A stretch of 64,000 nt of DNA from Heterodera schachtii (taxonomy: Eukaryota; Nematoda; Chromadorea; Rhabditida; Heteroderidae), in assembly GCA_023374025.1 (NCBI GenBank), contig SIJG01000144.1:62001-126000 (forward strand), given 5' to 3'. Both the position numbers and the translations under genes were made by a program. Positions 11,906-26,220 of the stretch are shown here, in pieces. The notes under the pieces are model-generated. The model was not told the origin of the DNA and did no database searches. It worked only from the letters and a program-made list of their open reading frames with translations. The first letter of the stretch is position 1; each line of letters starts with the position of its first letter.

Positions 11906-12402
11906 GGTCAGATCACTTCTTTATGGTGATCAAGACACCTAAAAATAGATTGAAAATCGGGGAAATTTTCGAAAAAATTCCTAGGGGGTTAGGAAAATTT
12001 ACTGTAAATTTTTAATAGGCTCATTGGAAAAGAGCATAAAATGCTCTACCGAATTTCCTTTTGAATGGTAGGGCTACGGCTTGTACATAAAAAGATATAC
12101 TGTACTTGGGATGAAAATTGGACAACTCAAAAATGCTCAATTTTGATCATTTTCCCTTGAAATACGGTAGAAAATAGTGATTTTTTATGTCATAAAATTC
12201 AACCCAAGTATAACTTTCTATCTACAAGTCGTATGCCTACCATTCAAAGGCAATACGGTAGAGAATTTTGTGCTCTTTCTGGCAGCTTAATCAAAAAATT
12301 CCAGAAAAATTTCACAGCCCCCTAGGCATTTTATTTTGAAATTTTTCCCAATTTCAAGCCATTTTTGACTTTACTGTTCGCCATGAAGGAGTGATCTGAT
12401 AA
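11906..12402. mobile_element. Palindromic fold-back MITE, copy 2
   Basis: The same family as 11110-11603, about 300 bp downstream and more diverged. It begins GGTCAGATCACTTCTTTATG and ends in the complement, GAAGGAGTGATCTGAT. Outside the right end both copies share AAGTT.GT.TA.AAGACTTTTTTGATCA, so the true element probably extends some 30 bp further on that side. No coding capacity was seen. Confidence 0.85.
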
Positions 12403-12463
12403 AGTTTGTGTAAAAGACTTTTTTGATCACATGTTTGAGTCAAGACTTTTTTCCATCACTGTA

Positions 12464-12513
12464 TTTAACCCAAAGAGATACCGTACTGATGAGGCCAGTC
12501 TCTTTCGGTTAAA
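12464..12513. other. Stem-loop with 14 base pairs
   Basis: TTTAACC-C-AAAGAGA pairs with TCTCTTT-C-GGTTAAA around a 20-base loop, with one C/C mismatch. It sits between the second fold-back MITE and the Tc1-like terminus and is probably part of a degraded element. Confidence 0.5.
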
Positions 12514-12736
12514 TTTGCACGTTTCGCGAGCTGCCCATTTTTGCACTGTCGCGAAAAGCCCATTTTTACACCATTTTTGCAAATTCGCAAAGTGTCCAAT
12601 TTTATTGGTTTTTATTTTTGCACTTGTCGCGAAATGACTTAGCATCCACTTGTTAAAGTTTCTTTTAACTTTATTAAAACTTTTTTGCCACCATTAATTT
12701 TTGAGAAAATTGGTTTAAAAATACAATTTTTTTTTT

Positions 12737-12764
12737 TGCTCCAATACTTTTGACCGTGACTGTA
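12737..12764 (+). mobile_element. Tc1/mariner-type terminus (single end)
   Basis: TGCTCCAATACTTTTGACCG followed by TGACTGTA reads as the right terminal repeat of a Tc1-like element ending at a TA. The matching left end was not found upstream, so this is a fragment. It directly follows a run of T. Confidence 0.55.
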
Positions 12765-12769
12765 ACAAA

Positions 12770-15700
12770 ATTTATTTTGAGAAAATTTTCCATTTCTTAG
12801 GGGTGTAGTTATTTTCTATAAAAATCTGTTAAAAACAGAGCCAAAATCAGTTTTTCTACAAAATCTGTAAACAACTTTAACTCAAATTTTCAAATGTTTT
12901 CCGTTCCCCAAAACTTCTATAAAATTCTTGGGTTTGACAATATTTATTTGTTTTTATTGCAATACGTGCTGAGTCGTTTCGTTAATCCGTCAAGGGGTAT
13001 AAAAACAAAAAATGTGACACATAAAAATCCATAACATGGCCAATATCTCATGGTATTTTTAATAGCTCTTGGTTAAAAGTTTAATTTTCATATATATTTA
13101 GGCAAAAAATATTATTTTATAAGTTAATAAACTGATGAATCTTTTATATGTTTAATTCTATGTTGCAAAAGACCTGATTTGAGAATATTAACCGAGAGTG
13201 ATCAGAAAATTAAGTTTTTAAATTATAAATCAAATATCACTCTAAACTTTATTTCACTTTATCTTTTTTAATAATTCTTTATTCAATCTTTTAAAACATA
13301 TATAATTGAAATTAATTAGTCTTAATCATTTCTTATATTTTTGTTTAGTAAAATTAATAATGGAAAAGATTTTTTGTTATTTTTTCTCAGAAATTAGAAA
13401 ATGCTTTTTTCACTTTATAATTTTTTTTATTAACCACGATTTTTCCCGAGAATTACTTTAAATCTTATTTGAACTCATTTTGTATTCATATAATTCTTTG
13501 CATTTTTAAAGTATCTTTTTCATAAAGCTAAACTAAATCTTAACCTGCTTATTGTTGATTTTATATGAATATTGATTTATTTTTGAATTATTTTGGACTA
13601 AATTTTTACAAACATAATAAAAATTTGAAGGATTCTTATTTTTACTGAATTCAAAATAATATTTATTTTTTTATATGTATTTTTTATTTAAAGTGATTAA
13701 TTTTATTTAATTTTGTTTTATTTCATGTCAAATATACAGTGATTTCATGATAATTCACGCAGGTTTTTTAGTGAAATAATATTCTTTTTGACTATTAAAT
13801 ATCAATTCTTACTAACTTTGAAAATGATGTTTGTTTATTCAATGTTAAATTACTTATTTTATAATAATTTTTTCTTTTTCTTTCGGTAATTCATAGTTTA
13901 ATTATTTATATAATTATTAATTTTGAAAACAAAATTAGGCATATATGAGACTTTTTGTAGCGCGTCTTAATATTTATAATTTTCAGATAGATTTTTTGGA
14001 AATATACTTTTAATAAATCAATCTGTTTTTTATTGTTATACCAAAATAATTTTTTAAGTAAATTAAATGCTATTTATTTATTTTTGAACTATATAATTTT
14101 ATTATATTTTTAGCTTATTTGCAAATTCATTATTTTATTTTAAAGCAAAAATAAAAAACATTTTTTATATATTTGTGGAAATATTTTTAAAAAATATGCA
14201 AAATAAGACAGTGGTATGTAAATAGTTATTTGAATTTTAAGCACTTTTAAATATCAAACTTTCATTTTTGTAAGTTTTATTATATTATTATAAATATTAA
14301 CCCAAAATCAAAAATTATATTAAAATTTAAAGTTGGTGTCGTGTTTTTCAGTGCCGGATTATTTTAAATTTTAGTAAAAAAATACATTAATTTTTTACAA
14401 TATCTATCCTTAATTTCTTGAAAATTTGAATATTTTTAATATAAATCTGTAAATATATTGGCTAAAATCACAAAATAAATTTCTAATCGATTTCAAATAT
14501 TCACTTTTGAATGTTTTTCCAACAGAAAAAATCATTGAAGTTCAAATTTCCGATCAGGATTATTAAATTGAAGGCAAACGATTTTGTTTATTTTAATTTT
14601 TTTTATTTGGAAAATAAATTAAATTACAATTAAAATTCGAGTTACTTCCAAATATTAATCAACACGTTGAAAATGACATGCGTAAAATAAAAATATATTC
14701 ATTTAATAAAAAATTATAGTATTTTCAAAGAAATAATCCTAAGAAATGAAAATTTTCTCAAAAATTCATCTTCAAAAATTATTTATTTATTTCTTTGACA
14801 AGAATATTTGATTTTAATAATTATTTATCGAATATTGATTTGGTTTAATTTTATTATTTCTTTGAATAAATTTTCATTTTACAACGCTAAATTTGAGGCT
14901 TTTTAGTGACTATTTACTATTTTTAGTGCTTATTTTTATGGTTTTTAGGGCCTAAAAGCTAACTACTTTGGCAATTTTTAGAGATTAAAAATCGTATCCC
15001 TCATAATAATAGATTGGTAAATAAATATTTTAAAAATGTAAATCCTGAAATTGTATAATTATAATCTTTTATTAATTTTTTAAAATTTCTTCATTAAAAA
15101 ATTAATATTAATATATTAAAAGCATTATATGTATTTTGATTATTAAAACTATTTAAGGTAATAAGTCATTTATCAGTAATTATTATAATTAATAAATAAA
15201 AAATCATATTTTTTCCGATATTTTATTTTGATTAATTTTTCATTAAATTATGAATTTGATTATTTATTTGAATAAATCTTTTGGATTGAATATATTATTC
15301 CAATGAATTATTGCTATTTTTTAAATTTTGAATTAAAGCTTATTGAATGTAACCACAATGAATAAATTTTTTAAATAAATAAAAAATAATATTAATTGTT
15401 TAGACTAGTAATTTATTTGCTTTTTGTTATCTGTTTTTATTTGTTTAATTTAAAAAATTTTCATACAAATAATAAATATTTTATGAAGATATTAAATGTT
15501 TGCATAATTTTTAAGGTTAAGTTTATTTTTCCTAATAATTTTGATAATATATTATTTAAATTTATATAATAATATTGTGAGAAAAATCTTTCGGGTATAA
15601 ATTAAATTAATTTTATGTTTTTATTTAATAACATATAAGTTTGAGCTTATAAAAATAATGCTTAGTGTGAATTTAAAAATGTTGTTAATAAATCAAAATA

Positions 15701-18700
15701 TATTTTTTTTATGCTTTTTAGTTTTTTGATATTGCAAAAGATGTTTTATTGTACAGAGAAACACTACATATAATTAGTAAATTTTTAATTTGCTGGATTA
15801 ATTTGAATATAATATTTCATATTCTTTTTAAAAAAGGTTCTCAAATTTAATTTTACATTTTGACTTTTCTTTTGTTAAATAATGAATAATCGAATTTGGC
15901 TATCAAAACCTTATTTTAAAAAAATTGCAGCAATTAACAATAAGTACCAAATATGAGCTAATGTTTAATTCGATATTTTAAAATAATCAAAGAGCCAATA
16001 GTTAATAGTATTAAATAATTATTAAATAAATCACATTCTTTTCAATTAGCGCAATTTTATATTTATTATTAATTCAAAAAATAAAAATTATTAAAATAAA
16101 TACAGTATATAAATAAATTATTTTTGAATCTGAATACACCCACACATTACCGCCCTTTCAGTTCAAAAGCAGCGATAAAGGATTGGAGATAAAAATCTTA
16201 CACGAGGCAGACCAAGCGAGCATGAGGTACTTGAATCTATAAATTTTTATAAGAGTAAAAAACTAAGATTTAGCTCACTATAGATAAAAATACAATTTTT
16301 TTTTTATTGAACGCCCTTATATATAAAATGTTATATAATTTGTACTATTTTAAAATTTCTTAATTAAATATATCTATTATATTGATATAAAATGAAACAA
16401 TAAGAAAAACAAGTAAATTATACAGAATAATTAATGCAGTAAATAATTAAAGTATTAAAAAGAAACATAAAAAAATATGTTAAAGTAATTTTTACATTAA
16501 TAAGAACAACAATTAATTTACTCGTTTGATGTCAATTGATATAAAGTTACTAATTAATTTTTAGTTTTTGTTGCGCATTTACAAATCTGTTGGTGTTCTA
16601 AGGATGATTAAATTAATCTCAATATTTAAATGATTAAAAAAAGCATGCTGAGAAGCACAACCACAAACCATGATTTTTGGAATTAAAATTAATTGCAAAT
16701 ATCAAAATTTATTAATGTGTTACAAAATGAAGCTGTAATAAAAACTTTAAAAAATAAACCAAAAAATATAAAGGCAAAAAATTTATAAAAAAAAAATTAA
16801 ATAAATCTGTTCGTATGAAAAATAATGAAAAAAAAAATTCATTGAAGAATTTATTATAAAACCGCAAATTTATTAAATCATTATTTATTTAATTATTAAA
16901 TATTATAATTGCGGTTTTTGTTTACCTTAAAATTAACTCTTAAATTCTATATAACTGCAATTTGAAGTTAATTAATTTTTAGTCAATTTACTTAAATAAC
17001 CAGCTTCTGTCATTTTTTCTTTCGACGAATCCTGTATTTATTAATTAATGAATTTATTTATTGAACTATTTTCTGGTTTAATTAATTTACAATTTTAGAC
17101 TTTTCGCGCTATATGAATAAAGAAGTGTTTATTAATATTCTTTCGTTACGAGAACATTTCTGCGTGTACTATATTTTGTGTACTTTTTAAATATAAATTT
17201 ATCGTTTATCATTCAACGGGGTCGACCTAAAATAAGTGTTAAATTTACCTTTATTTTCCTGAAATTACCCTCCATTAATCAGATGACTCATTAATTTTTA
17301 TTTCAATTTTTTATTTTGTTTTATTCTTCTCTCGATTTTTCAGTAATCTTTTTGGAGAACTTAAAAATTAATCAATGGTTTGTAATTTTTAATATATTTT
17401 TTATTTTTTTAAATCATTTTTGTTTTTATGTGTATGTTTTAATTCGCCATCTTGGGCGTTTCGTAATGGTATAACTTAGCTTAAAAGCAATCAATTTTTA
17501 CACACTAATTTAATATTTTAAAATTTATTCCTTTAAATATTATTTTATGAAATGAACTTTTTTTGTTGACTAATATATTTTTACTTTGAATAATTAATTT
17601 TACATACCATTTTTATTAATTTTACATATCATTTTTATGTGGTTATTTCCAAATAAAGAAAAAAATTTGTTTTAAAAGCAAAGTTTCCATAAAATGAAAT
17701 CTAATTTTAAAGAATTAAAGAATTAATACAGTTCAAAACTTTTATTATTGCAAGAAATTAATTCTAATAAAAAAACCTCATCTCTCAAGTCCAATTAATG
17801 AACTTATTGTTTCAAAATCACTTAAAACATTTAAATTTATAAAAATTAAATCTCAATCTAATACTTATGATTTAAATAAGTATTGTTTCGAAAAAATTTT
17901 ACATTAATTGATAAATAAAATAGTGTAATGAAATTGTAAATACCTTAAATAAATAAATTTACTTAAAAAATTTGAAAAACCAATAAATAAGATAAAGAAA
18001 AAGAATAGAAATTCATTTGATACATTTAAATATTTTTCAAAATCCTCTCCCTTCATTTAAGAACAAGATGATTGAAAGGCAAGATTTTTAATTAAGAAAT
18101 TATTATTAATTCACATAATAAACTAAACTTTATAAAATTGAAATAAAAAGTGTTCATTTACCAAAACGGCAAATAAAAAATTTATAACACTTATTTCTAA
18201 AAATAAAATAAATCTTAATATAAGAGCACAAAATTTAGTCAAATAAAGAATTATTAGATTATGCTGATGAAATCAGATCTAAATAATTATTAAAATTTAA
18301 AATCAAATTGATATATAATATTTAAAATTTAAAACTAAAAATTTTAATGTGTTTGTCTAAATAATTAATAATAGATTATAATTAACAACCTTTTATACAC
18401 CCAATAAATTTTTTCAATATGGAATTAATTAAAAATTAATATTATGAATAAATTCTGGATTTATTTTTAGCAAAAAGAATCTTCCTTGAAGGCTGGGAAT
18501 TTTTGAGTAAAAAATATTCTCATCATTAAAAAAGAGCACATAATTTTTTATACAAATCGCCTGCGGAAGAGACATTTTTTTAGTTTGAATAATAAAAAAC
18601 GCTGTTACGTCACGGGCTAACCAGACAAGAAAAGAATTTGATAACAGATTATCTCCTAAAATTATTTTAAACATTAAATTATTATTAAAATAAAAAACAA

Positions 18701-19900
18701 AATTTTTAAAAGGAGAGAAATTTTTCAGCAAGAAAAAGACAAATAATTTTAACAAATATTTTAATAAAAACAACTTTTATACACATAAAAACTGCTTTTA
18801 TGTCCGGAACACTAGCTGGTCAGATTGCCTTGTTAAATTTAATGAAATAAACACATAATACAAAGCTAGAAATTAGCAATTTATTCAATTTATTATAAAT
18901 TAATTAGTGTTATTGCAATACAATGCATAATTTTTTATTTAAAAAAGAATCAAAATTGGGAAATAAATCAAATATAATTGGTTCAATGTTTTTTTATGTA
19001 AATTATCAATAATTAATGTTTTGAATCGGTTTTACTTGTATGTATAAAAGTTTAACTTAATTATAAAAAGTAAAATAAAAAAATTTATGGAAAACACTGA
19101 AAAAAGTCAACAATATTTTAAACAAAAAATAAATTGAAAAAAATTAAATTTAAAAATTTATTGAAGCGTAAAACTATCCAATAAATAATATAATTGAAAA
19201 TTAATTTAAGTGATAGAATTATTTTACTATCTTCAAATGGGATAATAAAATAAGGAAAAATAAATCCACGTGCATCATTTATCAGATATAAATTTAAAAA
19301 AGTTGAATTTAAAAATCAATTATATTTGTAAATCAAACATCACTCTAAAGAATATAAAAACATAAAATTATTTAAATTCATAAACTCTTAAAATTAAATT
19401 CACAAATATAATTTTTAAAGTTATTTATAAACCCACTATGGTTCAAATAATTCTTTTGAAATGATAATACTAACATAAAAAAATATAAATTTATTACATT
19501 TTTTAATGTATGCTTTAAAGTAATTTAATAAATGAAAATTTCTGCTATTTTATATATAATTTTTTAAATATATATATATATATTTTTTTATTTAATGAAT
19601 ACAAGATAAAATTACTTCAATTATATAATTTCTAAATTTTAATTATAAGTTAATAATTTTTTAATTAAATTGATTCATAAAATGAATTATGAGCGATAAA
19701 GATTTAAAAAGACCTGAATTCCCCTTTAAAAAGGTAAATTTTAAAAAATCAATTATATTTGCTAACCAAAACTCTCTATACAGTATAAAGAATTACAATA
19801 AAAACATTATTATATTTTATACTATAAAGAATTCAACTATTAAATTTAATTATTGAATAAAACATTTACAAAATTTGCCTTTTCTTTTACTTTATTTAAA
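12770..19900. other. Gene-free AT-rich region, T-rich to about 15.8 kb then A-rich
   Basis: No coding gene is supported. The first part is T-rich on plus and the second A-rich. Recurring diverged phrases include AAATCAAATATCACTCTAAA at about 13224, matched at about 19332, with a preceding AAAAGACCTGA phrase near 13169 and 19710. A more GC-rich island at about 16140-16230 has no recognisable product. The minus-strand open frame at 18429-18773 has no family match that I know. Confidence 0.5.
13700..13800 (+). repeat. Dispersed repeat, copy 1 (copy 2 at 27665-27765)
   Basis: Both copies read TTTATTTCATGT or TTCATTTCATGT, then about 25-30 variable bases, then ATAATTCACGCAG, a T run and a weaker shared tail. 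The outer parts are conserved and the middle is not. Confidence 0.65.
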
Positions 19901-22900
19901 TAGCCTCGTTATTATCGATTTTCCAGTTAATAATATTTTTTTAGAAAATTTTTTTTCTTATATAAATAAATTGTATTTATTTTTGCTTTTAATTTTTGTT
20001 TTCTTTAAAAATTTCTCATTCGCACGATGAGTTGTGTGATTTTGATTCGTTTTAGAGAGTTTCATTCTAAATTTTGTTTCGTTTATTATTATTAGCCAAT
20101 ATTCCATTTATTCTATTATTTTATCTATAATATTTTAGAATATTTTCATGATAAAATTTTTTTATTTTTTTCCATGTAATTCATCTAAATTGCGAATACA
20201 TTGGAACAAATGTAAACCCCTAAATAGCAAACAAAAGATTAAGCTTAAGCACTTAAATGGTTTTAGTGTTTTGGATACGTATTGGCGAATTTTTTTAGGA
20301 ACTTCATTTAATAATATTTTTTTATATACAGAAGGATTTTGTTTTAATAAAAGAAATAAAGAAAAAGTCACTAAACCTTTTATTTTATTTTTTAAATTCT
20401 CATATTTAATAAGGTATAAATGTTATGAATTTCAATTTATTACTCTAAAAAAATATTTGGGTTGATTTTGAACTTTATAATTAATTCGATCATATAAAAA
20501 GTATAAATTTTTGTGTAAATTTTAATTATTAAATGAAAATTTAACGAATATTTTCAAAAAAAGTTAATTCCTGTGCAAATTTGATTAATTAAAATAGTTT
20601 AATTGTGTGGTTAGTTTTTATTTTTCAAAAAAGAATTTTAAAATTTACTTTATGTAATTTTGCCCAAGATACCCAGAAAAAAAGCGAATTTATTAATGCC
20701 CAAAATTTTTTTCAAATATACAAAAAGAGAGATTTTTCAAAAATTTGAATTTTAATTCCAAAATTAACTTTTCTAATCATAAAAATTTCTTGAAACTATT
20801 TTGATTTTTTATACAATTGGTGTACTTAAAATAAAAATTAATTAACTTCAAACCGAAATTTGTTTACATCCGATATTTGGGACTTTAAGACTAATTTTTA
20901 AATTTTTTTCAGCAGTCATAAGCTACATTTTTACCAATAATCTTTATTTTGTTTTAAACCTCTAACTTATTATTTTTGATAAAAATTATTTTATTTATTA
21001 AGTATTGTCATTTTTATCCCTTAAGTTTGTTGAATTCTTATTTTTTTCAAAAGGATAAAAATTCTTTTTTATTTTATAGTTTTTCGTATATAACATTGGT
21101 TTTTAAATATTAGTTAATTTTATTACCATGACTCGGATATTGGTATTGCAAATGGTGGTGTTCTCCAAACTCCTGTTTGGTGTTTTTCATTATTTTCTTA
21201 ATTTAAATAATTTTTTATTGGTAACTTTAATTTTTCTAAATAATTACTGAAGCTGTTTCTTTATTTTTTCATTTAAAATATGCACTTTTTATGATAGATT
21301 TAATTATACAAAATTTTAAATTTCATTTTGTATTTTTTTTTTGGTGCTAAAATTTTAAATTTAAATTATTATTATATTTTTACTTGAACTAATTTATATT
21401 CCTTCTTTTTATGCATGAATTTACTTTTGTTGTTTTAAAGGATTGTTATAATTGTTGTAAAAATTTTCAAATCATTTTTAACTTTCTGTTAAAAATTATT
21501 TTATTCATTTGTTTTAGTATTGTTATTTTTATCATTCTTATCAGCTAATTTATCATTAAAAATTTTAATGAAAAGATATAAGCAAAAACAGTATGTTTAA
21601 ATAAATGAAAATAGTATATTAAAAAAATTTTTTTTCAGGTGTAATATATGCAAACAATATTTCTCTTAGTTCATAAATATGTATTTTGATTTCCTTAAAT
21701 CATTATATTAAAAGATGATTATTATAAAATTTTTGTGTCAATTTTACATCATTAACTGAAAGATTATTCAATTTATAAACGTCAGAAATGAATTTATTGC
21801 TATCAAATAATAATTTTATAAATTATTGCCAAATTTATTGGGGAATTATACAAATAGATAAATTCTTGATTTAAATTGAATAGCCTATGTCTGAATATAA
21901 TTTTACACTTTAATTAATCCATAGTATGGAAAGAAAAATAAATAATGTGTATACTTTTATTTTAATTGTTAGAATACATTTTTTGAATTTATTTTAAACA
22001 TTAAATATTTACACATTCTACTATTTATTTTTTTGTTTCAGTTTTATTTATATGAGTTTTATTTAAAAGTTGCATCAGTTTAATATTTAAATAAAATTAT
22101 TTCTCCATTACTTTTCTTTGCCAAATTAAAAGGTACGTTATTTTAAGAATTTTTTTTCATATTTTTAAAATATTTCATTTTTGGGGAATTATTTGTTTAT
22201 TTTAAATTAACTGAATAAATAATGGATGTGAAAACACAAATTTTCCCATAATATTTTCTTCTGATTTTATGTGTTTCTTTGAGTTAATGTAAATGTGAAA
22301 GTGGAAATTAAATTGATAATTAAAAAAGTAAAAACGTTGAGCATTTTTCTTCCACAAATTTATCATTCGCGTGCTTTAATTTTTTATTAAAAAAACTTTT
22401 GTGAATTTCTTCTGGTCGATTTATTGTTGTAATTCGATACTATTAATGCAGTTGAACTAAAGTAATTAATTAGTTTGATGCTTATTAAATAGATTGAAAG
22501 TATTATTTATATATTTTTTCATATTGCCGATTTCTCATATATTTTCATTATTTATCGCTACTCTTGAATTGAAATGGTGGTATTTGTCTTCGAGTAAAAA
22601 GTAAAATAATGTTTTAATAATTTATGATAAATTTATATAATACAGAAGCTGAATCTAATTAATTATTTTTATTTTCTAAGAACGGAGTCATTTAATGCCT
22701 AAAATATTTTTTTTCAATTTTTTTTATTTTTTAATATATTGAAATATATTATTTTAAAGATATGAATGTTAATTTATTTTTAATAATTGAAACAATATTG
22801 TTTTTATGAATTTTAATTAATTTTAAAAATTGTTTCTTTGTGAATTTTTACTTATTTATATTGGCATGGATCGGTTTATTTTTATTCAGTACTTCTTTTT

Positions 22901-23439
22901 ACTTCAAATTTAATTAAAACTTTAATTTGTTAGTTCTGAATAATAATTAAAACTATAAAAGCTTTCTTAATGATTTTTTTTATAATATTCTTATTTAAAT
23001 AAATGACTTTAAGAAACAAAATTTCGTAATGTATTAATGCTGGAAAATATTAAGTTCATTTGTGAAAGTATGAATGATTTTTTACGCCCAAAAACCATTA
23101 TTTTGTTTTTTTAGTTTTGTCTTAATTAGTATTATATGCAATTATAATATAGAAAAGTATTAAATAATAAAATTTAATTATTTATCAATTTTTCTTCTCA
23201 CAGATTATTTAACGCCTTTTAAAAATTATTTAAATTACGAATTTTTTTATGTTTGTTGGTGATTTGAACTGCGCTGAGACATTGTATTTAAATATCAATT
23301 ACATTTTGTCTTGAAAATTTTATCTCATTTTATTTCATTATAATTTTGTTGGCTAAGTTTAATTAAAAATATTATTTTAATATTTAAATTCTTTATTAAA
23401 AAGTCGCAAAATAGGCGTTAAATGGGCACAAAAATATTC

Positions 23440-23690
23440 AAATAAAATAGTTATTAATTTAAGAGAATCCAGCAAAAAAAATTTGAGTAGATTTTAAGTT
23501 ATAAATTAATTTAGGAAATGAAACAATAAAAAGACCATTACAAAATTGTGAAGAAACCAAAATTTGTTAAGGTTTTGTAAGTCGATCGATGGACAAATCT
23601 ATCAAAAGAAATTGATAAAATAATTAATTATATAATCATTTTAAATTTACTATTATTTTTTGTCAAATCTTTAAGTCATCTAAATATCAT
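23440..23690 (+). repeat. Dispersed repeat of about 230 bp, copy 2
   Basis: The partner of 5930-6165 in the same orientation, with the shared phrase TGTAAGTCGATCGATGGACA where copy 1 has TGTAAGTCGACCGATGGACA. Confidence 0.75.
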
Positions 23691-24073
23691 TTTTGTATGA
23701 TATAAATTAAAACTGAACATAAGCTTTTTTTAGCTTTTTATTTTTAAAACATAATAAACTATTTTGGCGTTTTGCACAAAATTATTAACAAAAATCCAAT
23801 AAAAACGAAAAATACACCCCTAAGAATCGACCTAAAATTTTCAAAAATGAATCCTTAAAAATGAAATTTATTCTTTTTTATTACTTGAATTTATTAAATT
23901 ACTGAGAATATTTTTTATTGTCAAATTATAAATATTATCAGATTCACAATTAAATAAATTTCTTAAAATTTTTATTATTTTGAAAGCTTTATTTTTTAAT
24001 TATATAAAATAATTTTTCACACATTATTTATGGTTTATTTTTTTAACTCAAATTTAATGTTTTACTTTTTTTC

Positions 24074-24180
24074 TTTTTTACTCTCATGGTAACAAAAAAT
24101 TATCACTATCTTTATTATAGACAAAAAGATGCCTTCAAATAAATGTATTATTTTATTAATAATTGTGATTAATTTTCTTT
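24074..24180 (+). repeat. TCTCATGG-box unit
   Basis: TTTTTTACTCTCATGGT ends at 24090. About 65 bases of copy-specific sequence follow, then TTTTATTAATAATTGTGATT, which is shared with other units at the same relative place. Confidence 0.55.
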
Positions 24181-24299
24181 TTAATTAAGTTTAATTTTTC
24201 AATGTGTTTTTTCGTTAATAGTACTAATTTGATATTTACAAATGTATACAATGTTTTTTAGCTGATATTTACTTAGAAAATGCTAACTTTCAGTAAAAT

Positions 24300-24650
24300 A
24301 TTTTTTTTAATTAACTCTTTCTCCATTTGAACAATTTGTTTTTTTTAATCTTCTTGGCGCGTATCAGGATTGATAAATTAGTTTATTTCTCTCCGTCGTT
24401 TATTGTATTACGAAATAAATAGGGCTTTTATTTATTAAAATAATTGCTTAAATTATATGTTTCTTGTTTAATTAATTTTAACTCATACTATAATAACATT
24501 TAAATTCTTTTAAGTTGCATGCATTCTAACACATAAATATTTGATCGCATTAAATTTAAACTTTTATGCTATTTTTATTGCAAAGATATGTTTTAAGATG
24601 AATAAAAAATTTTGGATGAATTTTTATTAAATTTGGCATTTTACATGTTT
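24300..24650 (+). repeat. Long inverted duplication, pair A left arm
   Basis: This matches the reverse complement of 44395-44765. Landmarks in order are TTGTTTTTTTTAATCTTC, GTATCAGGA, TTTATTGTATTACGAAAT, AAATTATATGTTTCTTG, AAATATTTGATCGCATT, TATGCTATTTTTATTGCAAA and TTTGGATGAATTTTTATT. Similarity is clear but eroded, with many indels. Confidence 0.72.
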
Positions 24651-26220
24651 TATTTAAAAAAGTATAAAGTTTATTTCAAAAAACTTTTATCTATTTTCAT
24701 TCGAATACTTTGGTATATCATTTATTAATAATCTATGTATTTTCAAGCTTTAATGTATGCAAGTAATTAATTTAATTACCATATATTTTATTTAATAGAT
24801 TATCTTATTACTAAACAGAATATTTAATGAGTCAATTGTTATCAAATGGAATTTGTTGTCTTTCACTCTTTATAATTAATTAATGTTTGCAATTTTTTTG
24901 CCTTTAGAATTTATTTCTGATAAAAATTATTATACATATTAATTCTTATTTTTATTCAATTTAAGTTTTTATTACAATTTAAATTATACTTTTCATTTTA
25001 ATTTAATTATTTGAAAAAGTCAAGTTAAAATATATTGATAATTTTGTCATTTGATTTATTTTTATTATTGTTTTTTATGCAAAATATTTCATTGAATTTC
25101 TTCAAACAACCTAAAAAAAAATTTTTTTTTTCAGGCCTTCCACTTTCCAGGAAAAAATTTATACACGCCTAATAGTCATTTTACAGACATACCCTATTTG
25201 TTTAGGTTTCTTTCTGATTCAATAATTAACTATAATATATATGTATTAGCTTTCAGGAAGAAAAGACACAGTTATGCTTTTAAAAATTACTATGTGATTA
25301 TTTAATATTTTCATGTTTTTTTTATTATTTAAAATTAAATTAATAATTGTTTACATTCGGATTAATATTTGGCCTTTTTATGAGTATAGTGTAGTAAGAA
25401 ATAAATTGACTAATTAACCAATGTGTTTAACAGAAAAATAATATTTATTTTGCTTAAGTACTAATTCAAATGTTTGAATCCATGGTAAATAATTATTATA
25501 ATATTCATAAGATTTTTTATTCATTTCTTTAATATTTTATTCTTAGTAATTATTTTTATCAAACATTATTTATGTTTGCTATAATAAAAAAAATTTCAAT
25601 TCTCCCGATTTTTCTGCATTTTTTAAGATTTAAATGAGATGAATTGGACCATTCTTAGGGTAGTTATGAATTTTCTTATTTTCGCTCAAATTTAATTGCG
25701 GGGTTTTTGGAGTTACGGATTACGGATTGCGGGTTGCGGATTTTTGGGATTTGTTCGCAATTTTGATCCGCAATTTGACTTTTGGATTATTTTTCGAGAC
25801 GATTTCTTGCAAATTATTTTTTATAAAATGAATTTTTTTTTAATTTTTATTAAAAGGCTACGCATATTTCAATTTCATCTGACTTATTCTTGGTAATTTT
25901 TAGTATTATTAACATACAAAAAAGGGGGGCATGAGACTAGCAAAGGGGAAAAGAGGAAGGCTTAAAAAGCCGGGACCCCTTCACAAATGATCCCCAAAAT
26001 GAACCCTAAAAATTCAATTTTTACGTTACAAATTATAATTATTTGCCTTTCGGAACCGCCAAACTAATACAATATTTTTAATTTTGTTTTAAAAGGGTTT
26101 CTAAAAGGATGAGATTATTGAAATTTAACTTAAAAATTTTGAAAATTTTTGACCACAGCTCTGAATCTGCCATTTTTCCTATTTTTGCTATTTTTCTCGC
26201 GCGGCCCATATTTTGGGATT

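Larger units (their letters stand above)
19900..26215. other. Gene-free T-rich block with diverged repeats and small GC islands
   Basis: The plus strand is strongly T-rich. No homologous coding sequence was found; the 105-residue frame at 20148-20465 is unrecognised and probably chance. The block holds copies of dispersed repeats (23440-23690 and 24300-24900), a TCTCATGG-box unit at 24074, and islands such as 21125-21185 and 22860-22900. An ACGGATT-rich patch and GC-rich, purine-rich debris lie at 25700-25990. Confidence 0.5.

Noticed and set aside
12464..12513. CTGATGA inside a hairpin, suggestive of a hammerhead ribozyme core
   Set aside because: The conserved GAAA after stem II and the cleavage-site strand are missing on both strands. 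The sequence forms a simple stem-loop instead.
18429..18773. 114-residue minus-strand open frame
   Set aside because: It is rich in Phe, Leu, Asn and Ile as expected for translated AT-rich DNA, has no domain I recognise, and has no splice or codon-use support.
20148..20465. 105-residue plus-strand open frame
   Set aside because: A similar-quality frame runs on the opposite strand, the composition is low-complexity, and no family match is apparent.
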